Notes: generated from the letters alone by a model not told the origin. DNA of 39,320 nucleotides from Demequina sp. (GCF_016278775.1 NZ_JADQBF010000007.1:1-39320); one strand, 5' to 3'; counted from the stretch's first letter, positions 1 through 9,348 are shown. Made by a program: numbers and translations.

Positions 1-998
1 ACGATGTCGTGGAACTCGTCGATGTCGTCCACGGCCCCGCCAAAGCGGGTGCGGAGTCTGGTGGATGCGGGGTCGACCGGCTCGACAAGGGCGATGGCGC
101 TGCCGACGTCGTCGGCGGCGTCCTCCGCCTCCTGCTCCGCCTCCTCCGAGGCCGCTTCCTCCGCGACCGTCTCGCCCGCGAGACCCTCGTCAACCTGCTC
201 GATGATCTCTGGTGCTGGCGGCCACCACAGCGTCGGCGCCTCGACCGCCATGGCGCGCAGTGCGAAGGTGCTCCCCGTTCCCAGGGCGTCGGTGATGTGC
301 GCGAGAGTGAGCGGACCCGAGCCCTTCAGCAGCGCCTCGCACAACTCGCGAGCGGGCTTGGTGAGATCGTCCGGGAGGTCGGGGGCTGTGACGTCGTCAG
401 CGTCCATGCCGGTGACGGCGGCGACGAACATGCGGGCGAGCGCTACCGCGTCAACGCGCTCGCTGCGCCCGCGACCCAGGGCCGCCTGACTGCCCAGCTC
501 GCCTTCGATGCCAAGCCCGGAGATTATGACGCGACCGCGCGGCGTGATCGTGATCGCCTGCGCCCGCATCATCCCGTGATGCACGCCTGTTCGCAGGGGA
601 ACGCTCAGGGTTGCGGCCGCCTCGCCGACGATGGCAGCGGCGGTCTCCGGCAGGAACGCCACCTGGCCGAGGAGGGCGTCGAGCCTGACCCCGGCAGGGC
701 GTTCGCTGACCACGTAGTTGAGGCGATCGCCGTCCCGCGTCTCCGTCCCAGCCGCCAAGACGCGCGTGAGGCGGCGGTCTCGCACCACTTGGGCGCGGTG
801 GGCGGCGCGAATCACGGAAGACGGCGCCAGGGAGGAGACGACGTGGACCGTCACGTCCTGATTCAGACGGAGGTCGCGCGCCACAAACACGGACGCGCCA
901 GGAATGTCATACTCCTCGTCACGCACCAGCCGAAAACGGCGCCCGATCGTGTCTCCGGCCTGCACCATCACCCCTCTCTCGACTTTTCCGGCCTTCAT
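1..998 (-). CDS. MurJ-associated protein kinase-like protein (pseudokinase), 3' end cut by window edge
   Basis: Reading the minus strand leftward from 998 gives an uninterrupted frame of about 332 codons that leaves the window without a stop. The ATG at 998 overlaps the murJ stop (ATGA). A second in-frame ATG at 968 has a purine-rich AGAGAGGGG just upstream and could be the real start. The first 230 residues resemble a protein kinase fold without its catalytic residues: the beta-3 lysine position reads VTVHVVS, the catalytic loop reads GVHHGMMRAQAITIT with no HRD aspartate, and the DFG position reads GLGIEGE. An Ala/Glu-rich acidic linker follows around residues 275-300. A kinase-like gene directly after murJ is standard in actinobacteria. 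In mycobacteria the equivalent pseudokinase domain is fused to MviN and is regulated by phosphorylation through FhaA. I infer a regulatory or scaffold role at the lipid II flippase. Any transmembrane or extracellular part lies outside the window. Confidence 0.85.
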   Translation of the reverse strand, partial: MKAGKVERGVMVQAGDTIGRRFRLVRDEEYDIPGASVFVARDLRLNQDVTVHVVSSLAPSSVIRAAHRAQVVRDRRLTRVLAAGTETRDGDRLNYVVSERPAGVRLDALLGQVAFLPETAAAIVGEAAATLSVPLRTGVHHGMMRAQAITITPRGRVIISGLGIEGELGSQAALGRGRSERVDAVALARMFVAAVTGMDADDVTAPDLPDDLTKPARELCEALLKGSGPLTLAHITDALGTGSTFALRAMAVEAPTLWWPPAPEIIEQVDEGLAGETVAEEAASEEAEQEAEDAADDVGSAIALVEPVDPASTRLRTRFGGAVDDIDEFHDI

Positions 999-2734
999 CG
1001 TACGCGGCGCAGGCGGCGGTTCACCGCGCGCACCACGGCGTTCGCTTCTTCAACTCGCAGCAAGCGCGAAGCGACGCCGTACAGCACGGCCATGGCGCCA
1101 GCGATGCCGATGGTGAGTAGCCCGCTCACAGCGACCGCTTGTGCGCCTTCCTCGGCGTAGGTGCGCGGCGCGAGCATCATGAGCGCGACGCCGACGCCGG
1201 TGGCAGCAATCGCGGCAACGAGCGCCTTCGCATGGGTCACAAGAATGCGCCGACCGTCGACCCCAGCCAAGCGCCGACGCAATCCCCACAAGCGCAAGAC
1301 CACGGCGACGGTGTTCGTCGCGGCCAAGCCCAGTGCGATGCCGCGCACCCACCACTGGGGCTCGGTGAAAGCCTGAATCCCGTACGCCACTGCGAGCCAC
1401 GCGAGGGCCATGGGAATGTGAATGAGGAACACGGTGCGACCATCCTCGAGCGCGAAGTACGCCTGCCTGATCATGAGCGATGCGCCCAGCGGCACCAGTC
1501 CGATCACCATGAGGCGCAACACCCATGCGACGGCCTCGACCGACTCGGCCTGCACGGTGGGTGCCAGCACCCGTACCAAGTGGGGCGCAGTGACGGCCAT
1601 GGTGACGGAGGCGAGCATGGTGAAGACGCCGACCATCCGCACGCCTTCGCTCATCACGCCGCGCACCCGGCTCACATCGCCGAGCGCGGCGTGGCGCGAC
1701 ATCTGCGTGAACAGCACCGTCATCAACGAGATCGACACGAGCGAGTGCGGAACAAGAAAGATGCCAAGAGCCGCGTCGTACGCCAACACACCAGCGACGC
1801 CAGGGTCGGTTGGCGCGGCGGCCTGGGCGGCGGTGGCGACCCGCGTGATCAGCAGCACGGCGAGTTGCTCGACCAGCACGGCGCCCAAGGCCCAGCCAGC
1901 AACCCTTGTCACGGTGCTGAGTTCCCCCTTGGGGCCGCGCCATACCCACCGCCAGCGGTAGCCGCCGCGGATCATCGGCGGAATCAGCACGAGCGCCTGC
2001 ACGGCAATGCCAAGAGTGGCGACTGCGGCCACCAAGAGAATCTTGCCGGTGGTCCACTCGTCGACGATGGCCTGCACGGAGGCGCTCTCGTCCAGCGCGT
2101 ATGGACCGAAGATCACCAGAAACGCGGCCAGACCGGCAATCGCGACCACGTTGTTCGCCACCGGCGCCCACATGAAGGGCCCGAACTGCTCGCGGGCGTT
2201 GAGGACTTGACCGAACAGCGTGTACAGGCCGTAGAACAGCAACTGCGGGATGCACCACAACGCGAAGGCGGTCGCAAGCGCGGTCTGCTCTGGACCCCAG
2301 CCGTCCGAGTAGACCCTCACCCAGAACCCCGCCGTCACGGTGAGCAGCGTGGTGACGGCCAGCATCCCCACGCCGCCCAGTGTCAGGATCCGGTGCACCG
2401 TGCGGACACGGTCGGCCTGGAACGACCGCACGATCTGCGGCACCAATGCCGAGTTGAGGACGCCGGCCGCCAGGACGGCGAACATCACATTGGGTAGCTT
2501 GTTGGCGACCCCGTAGGCCTCGGCGGCCACGGAACCGGTGAGGCCTATCGCCGCGAAAAGCAGCATGGACCGCACCAGACCCAGGGCCCGCGACACGAGA
2601 GTGCCGGACGCCATCACCATGGTGTGGCGGCCCACGCGCCCGGACGACGCGGTGCCGGTGCCGGTCTTATCGCCGGGACCTGTGGGGTCCACGGGCGGGG
2701 TCGCGTCGCCAGTGTCTGAGGTCATGCGTGACAT
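995..2734 (-). CDS. murJ: Lipid II flippase MurJ (MviN family)
   Basis: A 579-residue polytopic membrane protein of the MOP superfamily that flips lipid-linked peptidoglycan precursor across the cytoplasmic membrane. After a polar N-terminus of about 35 residues rich in Asp, Thr and Gly, the chain starts the family pattern (MASGTLVSRALGLVRSM). It continues as roughly 14 hydrophobic helices separated by short basic loops, including the typical GVANKLPNVMF and LNSALVPQIVRSF segments. The start at 2734 lies 13 bases after the DUF6049 stop, with CCGGGGA just upstream; an ATG nine bases inside is an alternative. The gene overlaps the downstream pseudokinase gene by four bases, so the two are probably translationally coupled. 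Length and order fit actinobacterial MurJ loci well. Confidence 0.96.
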   Translation of the reverse strand: MSRMTSDTGDATPPVDPTGPGDKTGTGTASSGRVGRHTMVMASGTLVSRALGLVRSMLLFAAIGLTGSVAAEAYGVANKLPNVMFAVLAAGVLNSALVPQIVRSFQADRVRTVHRILTLGGVGMLAVTTLLTVTAGFWVRVYSDGWGPEQTALATAFALWCIPQLLFYGLYTLFGQVLNAREQFGPFMWAPVANNVVAIAGLAAFLVIFGPYALDESASVQAIVDEWTTGKILLVAAVATLGIAVQALVLIPPMIRGGYRWRWVWRGPKGELSTVTRVAGWALGAVLVEQLAVLLITRVATAAQAAAPTDPGVAGVLAYDAALGIFLVPHSLVSISLMTVLFTQMSRHAALGDVSRVRGVMSEGVRMVGVFTMLASVTMAVTAPHLVRVLAPTVQAESVEAVAWVLRLMVIGLVPLGASLMIRQAYFALEDGRTVFLIHIPMALAWLAVAYGIQAFTEPQWWVRGIALGLAATNTVAVVLRLWGLRRRLAGVDGRRILVTHAKALVAAIAATGVGVALMMLAPRTYAEEGAQAVAVSGLLTIGIAGAMAVLYGVASRLLRVEEANAVVRAVNRRLRRVR

Positions 2735-2747
2735 TGTCCCCGGTGGA

Positions 2748-4685
2748 TCACAAATCGACGTCGGACGCGCCCGCTACGCGGGTCGGGTCGGCGGGTCGCA
2801 CCCGAGTGTCCTTTCGCCCTCGACGCGCGGTGCGGACGATGCCAGCGATGAGGAGCACCGCCAGCGCTGCGGTGAACAGGCCGGTGGCGGCATTGCCCCA
2901 CTGCGCACGCACCTTGACCCGCAGCGTCTCGGCCACCGCGACCGTTTGGCCCTCCTCGTTACGCAGCGCGACGGTCGCATTGACGTCTCCGTTGGAGACC
3001 GCCGTGACCGGCACCAGGACGGTGACCTCTGTGCCCGCCTCCACAGTGGCGGTGGGCTGGGCCTTGGTCACCAGGATGGGCGAGCGCGACATCATCGCGA
3101 CCCTCACGGTCACGGGCACGTCGAGGTCATTGCGTACGGTCACGGGCACCTCGCCTGAGGATGACACCAGGTGGAGGGTGTTTCCCGAGGTGACGGTCAC
3201 GGAGCCAATGACAGCGTTCGCCTGCTCGATCGCTGCAGTGAACTCGGTCTGCCTGCGGTCAGGGTCGGCGCGATTGGACAACGACATCGCACCTAACATT
3301 GCGCGTCTGGCGTCGGCCACCATCGCGGAAGGCGCGTCGGCCGCGGTTCCCATCACGCTCAAGCGGTCGAGCGCTGACACGGCGCCCACGGCCTGATCGG
3401 CGGTTGCGTCGTCACGCTTGGCCGTGGTCGCTGGCAGGTCGAGCGATGGCCGGTCGGCGTCAGAGAGAGCTGCGGTGAGCGGCCTCGGGGTGACGAACGG
3501 CGCGTCGAGCAGCGCCTCGACTGCGCGCGATGGCCCAGTGCCGTCAACGATCCAACCGTCTCCAGGGGCGACCACCACAGAGCCGTCTCCGTTCCCAGCG
3601 CACAGGGCGGCGACCGCCAGCACCCTGGCCGTCGCGGAGGCTTGAGCGGGCGGCTGGGTCGCGAGGGCGAGGGACAACTCGACGTCCGGCAGCACCACCG
3701 GCGCGAACGCGACCTCGTCCGGCGCCTCGGCCGTTACCACCGACGCCACCGGGGACTTGACGCTGGCCCATCGCGCGTCGGCCATTGTCGCCACTGCGCC
3801 AGCCGTCGTCGCCAAGGCCACCGTCGCGTCGTCCGCTGCGGCGGCGACGGCCAACCACGGCAGCGTGGTGTACCGGTGAGACTCGGCAAGAGCGGCATCG
3901 AGGAGTGTGGGCACCTTCGCATGAGCGACACTCGTGACGTCCAGGTTGCCTGCTGGCAACGCGTAGGCCTCGCGTCTGTCGAGCGCCAGTCGTTGGCCAG
4001 CGGTCAGCGCTGAGGGGTCGACCAAGAGCGTCACCCTTTCGTCGCTCGCAGCCGCGAGTAGCGACTCGACACGTGCCGGCGGACCGGTGACGGAGGCCAC
4101 CACTGTCACGTTCAAGGAGGGAACCAGTTCCGGTTGCCACGTGAGGGGCGAGGCCTCCGACCACACCACCGTGTCTCCCACCGTGACCGACACCGTCAGG
4201 CCGTACACGCCCCACTCGTCGGCGGGCAGGTCGAGCGCCCCCGCAGCGGCGGACAGTGCGACCGTGGTGCTGGACCCTACGGGCAAGGTCCCAGGCGGCA
4301 GCGGCAATGACGAGGACGACGCCGTGACGGCCGTTTCCGCGACCGGGCGGCTCGCGGCGGAACGTGGGTCTTCGACGAACGCTTCGATCGCGGCGGCTGA
4401 CTCCAGAGGCGCGTCCGTCACGCTCAGAGTGGTCGAGACCTTCGCGAGATCGGTGAGCGGGGCGCCGACGTTGACGAGCACGCCCGTGCGGGTATCAGGG
4501 TCGGCCGTCGCGGGGAACTGGCCAACGATGGCCGCGTCGACGGCCACGTCGACCTGCTCGGCCGAGGGCAGCTCACGCTCCGGCAGAGCCGCCGCGCCAG
4601 CGACCCCCGCACCCACGACACCGCACACGATGGCCACCACTGCCACGCTGGCGAGCCGCGACCAAGGAGTTGACACCGCCTTCAC
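2748..4685 (-). CDS. DUF6049 family secreted/membrane-anchored protein
   Basis: Encodes about 645 residues. I chose the GTG at 4685 because it overlaps the NUDIX stop (GTGA) and leads straight into a signal-anchor sequence (LASVAVVAIVCGVVGAGVAG). A second GTG at 4676 is possible, while the longer frame up to 4778 would run inside the NUDIX gene. The mature part is Ala/Val/Thr-rich and contains no cysteine pair or enzyme motif that I recognise. Near the C-terminus is one membrane helix (LFTAALAVLLIAGIV) followed by a basic Arg-rich tail, giving a large extracytoplasmic domain tethered at both ends. This family sits between NUDIX and murJ across actinobacteria. Its function is not established; the conserved position suggests a role in cell-wall precursor export or its control. 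Confidence 0.88.
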   Translation of the reverse strand: MKAVSTPWSRLASVAVVAIVCGVVGAGVAGAAALPERELPSAEQVDVAVDAAIVGQFPATADPDTRTGVLVNVGAPLTDLAKVSTTLSVTDAPLESAAAIEAFVEDPRSAASRPVAETAVTASSSSLPLPPGTLPVGSSTTVALSAAAGALDLPADEWGVYGLTVSVTVGDTVVWSEASPLTWQPELVPSLNVTVVASVTGPPARVESLLAAASDERVTLLVDPSALTAGQRLALDRREAYALPAGNLDVTSVAHAKVPTLLDAALAESHRYTTLPWLAVAAAADDATVALATTAGAVATMADARWASVKSPVASVVTAEAPDEVAFAPVVLPDVELSLALATQPPAQASATARVLAVAALCAGNGDGSVVVAPGDGWIVDGTGPSRAVEALLDAPFVTPRPLTAALSDADRPSLDLPATTAKRDDATADQAVGAVSALDRLSVMGTAADAPSAMVADARRAMLGAMSLSNRADPDRRQTEFTAAIEQANAVIGSVTVTSGNTLHLVSSSGEVPVTVRNDLDVPVTVRVAMMSRSPILVTKAQPTATVEAGTEVTVLVPVTAVSNGDVNATVALRNEEGQTVAVAETLRVKVRAQWGNAATGLFTAALAVLLIAGIVRTARRGRKDTRVRPADPTRVAGASDVDL

Positions 4686-5221
4686 GCCCTCGCAGTGAGC
4701 AGCTCGGCTGCGGTTTGCGCCATCTTGCGCTCGTTGGGGAAGGCCAACTTGGTGCGCAACTCCTGCATCGGCACCCATGCGGCAACTTCTGCCTCTTGGT
4801 CGGGATCGTGTTCCGTGGTGATGGTGCCGCTGATGGCCTCAAGCAAGTAGTGGTAGACCTTCTTGTGGACCCTGCGGTCGTCGCCGGTGAACCAGTAGTC
4901 GATCACGCCCAAGGGTTGCACCACCTCGGCCGCAATGCCAGTTTCTTCCGCCACTTCACGCACGGCTGCTTCTTCCGGCGTCTCGGCACCCTCGATGTGG
5001 CCCTTGGGCAGGCACCACTCAAGCCGCCCCGCCCGGTTTCGGCGCCCGATGCACGCGACGTACGCGATGCCGTCCTCGATCTTGACCGCCACGCCACCCG
5101 CAGATACCTCGCGAGACACGGGCAATTGGCCAGCAAGCCTTTGCGCCCTCCTGCGACGAATCGTGGCGCCCGCCGGGGCCCGCGGCATGCGGCTTGGTCG
5201 GGGAATCGGCGAGTCCGGCAT
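4682..5221 (-). CDS. NUDIX hydrolase
   Basis: A 179-residue NUDIX hydrolase with an intact Nudix box at residues 74-96: GHIEGAE, seven residues, then REVAEETGI. This matches the GX5EX7REUXEEXGU signature that binds the catalytic metal ions. A basic N-terminal extension of about 35 residues (RMPRAP, IRRRRAQR) precedes the domain. The family cleaves nucleoside diphosphates linked to another group; the substrate cannot be told from sequence. The gene opens the minus-strand operon leading to DUF6049, murJ and the pseudokinase. No Shine-Dalgarno sequence precedes the ATG, but a TAGAGT hexamer ends six bases upstream, so a leaderless transcript is likely. The divergent cca gene starts about 130 bases away. 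Confidence 0.93.
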   Translation of the reverse strand: MPDSPIPRPSRMPRAPAGATIRRRRAQRLAGQLPVSREVSAGGVAVKIEDGIAYVACIGRRNRAGRLEWCLPKGHIEGAETPEEAAVREVAEETGIAAEVVQPLGVIDYWFTGDDRRVHKKVYHYLLEAISGTITTEHDPDQEAEVAAWVPMQELRTKLAFPNERKMAQTAAELLTARA

Positions 5222-5227
5222 GGCCCA

Positions 5228-5233
5228 ACTCTA
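5228..5233 (-). promoter_or_regulatory. Predicted -10 element for a leaderless NUDIX-DUF6049-murJ transcript
   Basis: TAGAGT on the minus strand, followed by six bases and then the ATG at 5221. A transcription start seven bases after the hexamer would fall on the A of the start codon. No convincing -35 element is visible. Confidence 0.5.
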
Positions 5234-5353
5234 ACCGGGGCAGAGCCGCGCGACCGGCAGTGCCTGCCCTCGCGGGGATTGTCCGGGGTCGTCGCAACCT
5301 CCATGGTGACACCCACGACGTCACGCCTCCCCGGCTCTGGGATGCTGGTACCC

Positions 5354-6820
5354 ATGACCGCCCACTCCGCACCGTCCGTTCCACCCCGCAAGGTGCTTAC
5401 CGCGCGGGCCGGGGCGCTAGGAGCCGCCGTGCCACCAGAGGTCGCCGAGTTGGCCGCGCTGTTCGACTCCGCTGGCTACGAGTTCGCCCTGGTGGGCGGC
5501 CCCGTGCGCGACGCATTCCTGGGACGATCAAGCGCCGACCTCGACTTCACGACCTCCGCAAAGCCCGACCAGACGGAGCGGCTCCTCAAGGAGTGGACGC
5601 GCAGCACCTGGGACATGGGCCGGGAGTTCGGCACCATCGGCGGGAGGCGAGGGGACCTCGTGGTGGAGATCACCACGTTCCGAGCGGACGAGTATGACGG
5701 CGCCACCCGCAAGCCCGTCGTCGCGTTCGGTGACTCGCTTGAGGGCGATCTGGCCAGACGCGACTTCACCGTCAACTCGATGGCCGTGCGGTTGCCAAGC
5801 GGCGAGTTCGTGGATCCCTTTGGGGGCCTCGAAGACCTCGCCGGCGGGCTGCTGCGGACCCCCATCGAACCGTCGTTGTCTTTTGGGGACGACCCGCTGC
5901 GCATGATGCGCGCCGCCCGCTTCGCCTCCCAACTGGGTTTCGATATCGAGCCCGCCACCTTCGCCGCCATGCATGCCATGTCCGAGCGGATCGGGATCGT
6001 GTCTGCGGAGCGAGTGCGGGACGAGCTCACCAAGTTGATGATGGGCGCGTGCGTGCGGGAGGGACTGACGGCGCTCGTCGACTCCGGAATTGCCGACCAC
6101 GTGCTGCCAGAACTGCCCGCGCTCCAGCTGGAGGTCGACGAACACCACCGTCACAAGGACGTCTACCAACACACGCTCACCGTGGTGGAGCAGGCGATCG
6201 ACCTGGAGACGGGCCCGGAAGGAGCGGTGCCTGGGCCAGACCTCGTGTTGCGCCTGGCCGCCCTGTTGCACGACATCGGCAAGCCTGCCACTCGTCGCAT
6301 GGAGCCGGGAGGAGGGGTGTCCTTCCACCACCACGAACTGGTGGGCGCCAAGTTGGCAGGCAAGCGACTCAAGGCGCTGCGCTTTGACAAGGACACCATC
6401 AAGGCCGTCGCACACTTGGTCGAACTGCACTTGCGGTTCCACGGTTACGGGGACGCACGCTGGTCCGACTCGGCGGTGCGGCGCTACGTCACCGACGCGG
6501 GCGCGGAGCTTGAGCGACTGCACCGCCTCACGCGGGCCGACGTCACGACCGGCAACCGGCGCAAGGCCGAGCGACTCGCTTTCGCCTACGACGATCTTGA
6601 GAACCGCATCACCGAACTGCGCGCCCGCGAAGAGATCGATTCGATCCGTCCCGACCTGGACGGCACCCAGATCATGGCTGAGTTGGGCATCGGCCCCGGC
6701 CGCGACGTGGGTCTCGCGTACAAGCACCTGCTTGAGCTGCGCATGGAGCACGGGCCGCTGGGGGACGAGCGGGCGCGGGCGGAACTTCGGGCCTGGTGGG
6801 CCGCGCGGGCCAGCGGCTGA
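5354..6820 (+). CDS. cca: CCA-adding tRNA nucleotidyltransferase
   Basis: Encodes 488 residues of a class II CCA tRNA nucleotidyltransferase, which builds or repairs the 3' CCA end of tRNAs. The nucleotidyltransferase head starts near residue 48 with GGPVRDAFLG, and the metal-binding aspartates follow in SSADLDFTT. The RRDFTVNSMAVR segment follows. An HD phosphohydrolase domain has HRHKDVYQHTL and LLHDIGKP (His306-Asp307). I chose the ATG at 5354 (MTAHSAPS); an in-frame ATG at 5342 is possible. Neither has a Shine-Dalgarno sequence. GATGCT lies seven bases before 5354, loosely like the leaderless arrangement seen elsewhere in this window. The HD domain and this position next to NUDIX/murJ are typical of actinobacterial homologues, often named pcnA. 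Confidence 0.94.
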   Translation: MTAHSAPSVPPRKVLTARAGALGAAVPPEVAELAALFDSAGYEFALVGGPVRDAFLGRSSADLDFTTSAKPDQTERLLKEWTRSTWDMGREFGTIGGRRGDLVVEITTFRADEYDGATRKPVVAFGDSLEGDLARRDFTVNSMAVRLPSGEFVDPFGGLEDLAGGLLRTPIEPSLSFGDDPLRMMRAARFASQLGFDIEPATFAAMHAMSERIGIVSAERVRDELTKLMMGACVREGLTALVDSGIADHVLPELPALQLEVDEHHRHKDVYQHTLTVVEQAIDLETGPEGAVPGPDLVLRLAALLHDIGKPATRRMEPGGGVSFHHHELVGAKLAGKRLKALRFDKDTIKAVAHLVELHLRFHGYGDARWSDSAVRRYVTDAGAELERLHRLTRADVTTGNRRKAERLAFAYDDLENRITELRAREEIDSIRPDLDGTQIMAELGIGPGRDVGLAYKHLLELRMEHGPLGDERARAELRAWWAARASG

Positions 6821-6823
6821 CCG

Positions 6824-8182
6824 ATGACTGTTGACTCGATCGCGAGCGCGACGCCTGACACGAGGGATCGCTTCGTCGACTTCCTTCGGGTCGCCTCGCT
6901 GCTGGGGGTGATCCTGGGCCACTTCCTCATGGCCGTGGTGTTCCTGCACCCGCACGCCGACCCGGCGCAGATTGAGTTCACCAACGTTCTTGAGCTCGCG
7001 CCGTGGACGCGGTGGGGCACCCTCTTGCTCCAAGTGATGCCCATCTTCTTTGTGGTGGGCGGCTTCGCCCATGCCACGTCGATCAGGTCCCTACGCGCCC
7101 GCGGCGGCGGCTACGCCGACTTTGTCTACGCGCGCATTTCGCGTCTGGTGCGGCCAGCCCTCGTGTTTGTGGGGGTGGGCGTCGCTATAGGGCTCGTGGT
7201 GGACGCGGCCGTGGCGGACAGGCTCGAGATCGGGCCCGTGCTCCAGATCGCGGGCCAGTTGCTCTGGTTCATCGGGATCTACCTGATCGCCGCCGCCTTC
7301 GCCCCGGCGCTGTTGCGTGCGCACGAGCGCTTCGGCTGGCGGGCCCTCGCCGCGCTGGTGGCCGCGGCCGCACTCGTGGACGTCTTGCGCCTCGCGGCCG
7401 ATGTCGGTGGCGTCAAGTGGCTCAACTTTGCGTTCGTGTGGCTGGCCCTGCACCAGTTGGGCTTCTTCTACGCCGACGGCGTGGCCGGGTCAGTGTCAGA
7501 GCCCGGCCGAGGCAGGCGGCTGGGTGCGGCGATGGTCGCGGTGGGAGCGGCCACCATCGCGGCGCTCGCGGCCTTCGGTCCCTACGGCGTCGCAATGGTG
7601 TCCTACGAGGGCGAGACTCTCTCAAACCTCGCCCCGCCAACGGTGTCGCTGCTCGCGTTCGGCGTGGCCCAGGCTGGCGCGCTGCTGCTCATCCGCCCGT
7701 TCGTGACCCGTTGGCTGGCGCGGCGAGGCCCATGGAGGGCGGTGATCGCGGGTGGGGCGGTCGCCATGACGGCCTTCCTGTGGCACTTCACGGCGCTGAT
7801 CGCGGTGTTCGTCGCGCTGTGGATTGCGGGCGTCACTCTTGACGACTCGCCCACGACGGCCACGTTCTGGTGGATCAAGCTCGCCGTGCTGGTGCCGTTC
7901 CTCGCGGTGGTCGCCGCGCTCGTGGCGGTGTTCAGGCGCTTCGACCGACCGCCGCCGCGTTCCGAAGTGGTCGGTCCCTCCGCCGCTCGATCGGCGCTCG
8001 CGGTGGTGGGAGTGGCGTGCGCGATCGTCGGGATGATCGGCTTTGCGGCCACGGGCTTCAGGGGCCTGGCCACCGGGTATGTGGCACACGTGGTCGGGGT
8101 GCCGATGACGTCGTGGGCGGCGGCCGCTCTGGTGGCGGCGTCGGCCGTCGTCACCCGGCTCGCGGTGTCGACCAGGCGCTAG
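6824..8182 (+). CDS. Acyltransferase family 3 membrane protein
   Basis: A 452-residue integral membrane protein starting three bases after the cca stop, so probably co-transcribed with it. The N-terminus reads RDRFVDFLRVASLLGVILGH, the family pattern in which a first-helix Arg and His are important for O-acyl transfer from acyl-CoA to surface glycans or lipids. About ten hydrophobic helices follow, with a short cytoplasmic basic loop (SIRSLRARGGGYADFVYARI) typical of the family. The acceptor is unknown; O-acetylation of a cell-wall polymer or exopolysaccharide is the usual role. Its stop codon overlaps the stop of the convergent ald gene in a shared CTAG. Confidence 0.87.
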   Translation: MTVDSIASATPDTRDRFVDFLRVASLLGVILGHFLMAVVFLHPHADPAQIEFTNVLELAPWTRWGTLLLQVMPIFFVVGGFAHATSIRSLRARGGGYADFVYARISRLVRPALVFVGVGVAIGLVVDAAVADRLEIGPVLQIAGQLLWFIGIYLIAAAFAPALLRAHERFGWRALAALVAAAALVDVLRLAADVGGVKWLNFAFVWLALHQLGFFYADGVAGSVSEPGRGRRLGAAMVAVGAATIAALAAFGPYGVAMVSYEGETLSNLAPPTVSLLAFGVAQAGALLLIRPFVTRWLARRGPWRAVIAGGAVAMTAFLWHFTALIAVFVALWIAGVTLDDSPTTATFWWIKLAVLVPFLAVVAALVAVFRRFDRPPPRSEVVGPSAARSALAVVGVACAIVGMIGFAATGFRGLATGYVAHVVGVPMTSWAAAALVAASAVVTRLAVSTRR

Positions 8183-9270
8183 GCGGCAGGCAAGTGGGGG
8201 AAGGCGGCCGCAGTGGCGCCGTTGCGGATGAGCCCTCCGGACACCGCCAGTCCTTTGGCGAGTTCCTCGTCAGCGGCCGACGCCGCATCCCAGCCGTGCG
8301 CCGCGATCGCCAGCGCGTAGGGCAGGGTCGCATTCGTCAGGGCGATCGTCGAGGTATTCCCCACGGCGCCTGGCATGTTGGCCACTGAGTAGAACACGGA
8401 GCGCTCGACGGGGTACGTCGGGTCGGCGTGGGTGGTGGGCCGCGAGTCCTCGAAGCAGCCACCCTGGTCGATCGCGATGTCCACGAGCACGGACCCTGGC
8501 TTCATGCGGCTCACCAAACCGTGCGACACCAAATGGGGCGCGCGTGCCCCCGGGACCAAGACGGCACCGATGACCAGGTCGGCCTCGAGCACGGTGCGCT
8601 CCACCTCGAAGGGATTGGAGGCGACCGTGCGCACCCGGCCGCCCAGCACGTCGTCCATGTGCCGCAACCGCGGCACCGACAGGTCGAGCACGGTGACGTC
8701 CGCTCCCATCCCTGCGGCCTGGCCGGTCGCACCCCAGCCGGCGACGCCCGCGCCCAGCACGGCCACCTTGGCAGGCCGTACTCCTGGCACTCCTGACATG
8801 AGCACTCCTCGGCCGCCTTGGCTGGACATGAGGTGATACGCGCCCACGAGCGTGGCCATCCGCCCGGCGACCTCCGACATCGGCGCGAGGAGCGGCAGCG
8901 ACCCGTCGGCGAGCTGGACGGTCTCGTACGCGATGGCGGTGGTCCCCGATTCCACGAGCGCGCGGGTAAGCGCCTCGTTCGCGGCGAGGTGGAGATACGC
9001 GAAGAGCGTCAGGCCGGGGCGCAAGTAGCCGTACTCGGACTCGACGGGCTCCTTGACCTTCAGCACGGTGTCCGCGTCCCAGGCGTCCTGCGCCGTGACG
9101 ATCTCTGCGCCAGCGTCGACATACTCCTGGTCGGTGAACGAGCTGCCGACTCCGGCTCCCGCTTGGACGAGCACGCGATGCCCCACGGCCACCAGGGCGT
9201 GTACGCCGCTAGGTGTCGCGGCGACGCGCGTCTCGTTGTTCTTCACTTCAGCAGGGATGCCGATGCGCAT
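8179..9270 (-). CDS. ald: Alanine dehydrogenase
   Basis: A 363-residue NAD-dependent L-alanine dehydrogenase, interconverting L-alanine with pyruvate and ammonia. I set the start at 9270 (MRIGIPAEVKNNETRVA), preceded by GAGGAGA, rather than the longer upstream frame, because this is the canonical N-terminus and length. The catalytic pair is present as Lys73 (KVKEP) and His94 (AYLHLAANE), matching Lys75 and His96 of characterised enzymes. The Rossmann motif VLGAGVAGWGA follows near residue 175. The gene has its own upstream region of 166 bases and is convergent with the acyltransferase gene, sharing a CTAG with its stop. Confidence 0.96.
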   Translation of the reverse strand: MRIGIPAEVKNNETRVAATPSGVHALVAVGHRVLVQAGAGVGSSFTDQEYVDAGAEIVTAQDAWDADTVLKVKEPVESEYGYLRPGLTLFAYLHLAANEALTRALVESGTTAIAYETVQLADGSLPLLAPMSEVAGRMATLVGAYHLMSSQGGRGVLMSGVPGVRPAKVAVLGAGVAGWGATGQAAGMGADVTVLDLSVPRLRHMDDVLGGRVRTVASNPFEVERTVLEADLVIGAVLVPGARAPHLVSHGLVSRMKPGSVLVDIAIDQGGCFEDSRPTTHADPTYPVERSVFYSVANMPGAVGNTSTIALTNATLPYALAIAAHGWDAASAADEELAKGLAVSGGLIRNGATAAAFPHLPAA

Positions 9271-9330
9271 GATGCTCTCCTCGGTGCTTGAGGGCGCCGC
9301 GGGGCCGATGGGGTCGACAGCCGCAGTGCC

Positions 9331-9348
9331 GGTGGGTTTCGGCCCACC
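9331..9348. repeat. Inverted repeat between MFS gene and ald
   Basis: GGTGGG, six bases, CCCACC: a perfect six-base-pair stem about 60 bases upstream of the ald start. No T-run follows on either strand, so it is not a clear terminator. It may be an ald operator, an mRNA structure, or chance. Confidence 0.3.

Noticed and set aside
9-1160. Long plus-strand open frames over 4-1160
   Set aside because: They are antisense shadows. The minus-strand frame joined to murJ has kinase-like content and the expected gene order, while the plus frames are Arg/His/Gly-rich with no family pattern.
1139-2497. 452-codon plus-strand frame opposite murJ
   Set aside because: Composition is His/Gln/Arg-rich low complexity and it lies fully antisense to a clear MurJ.
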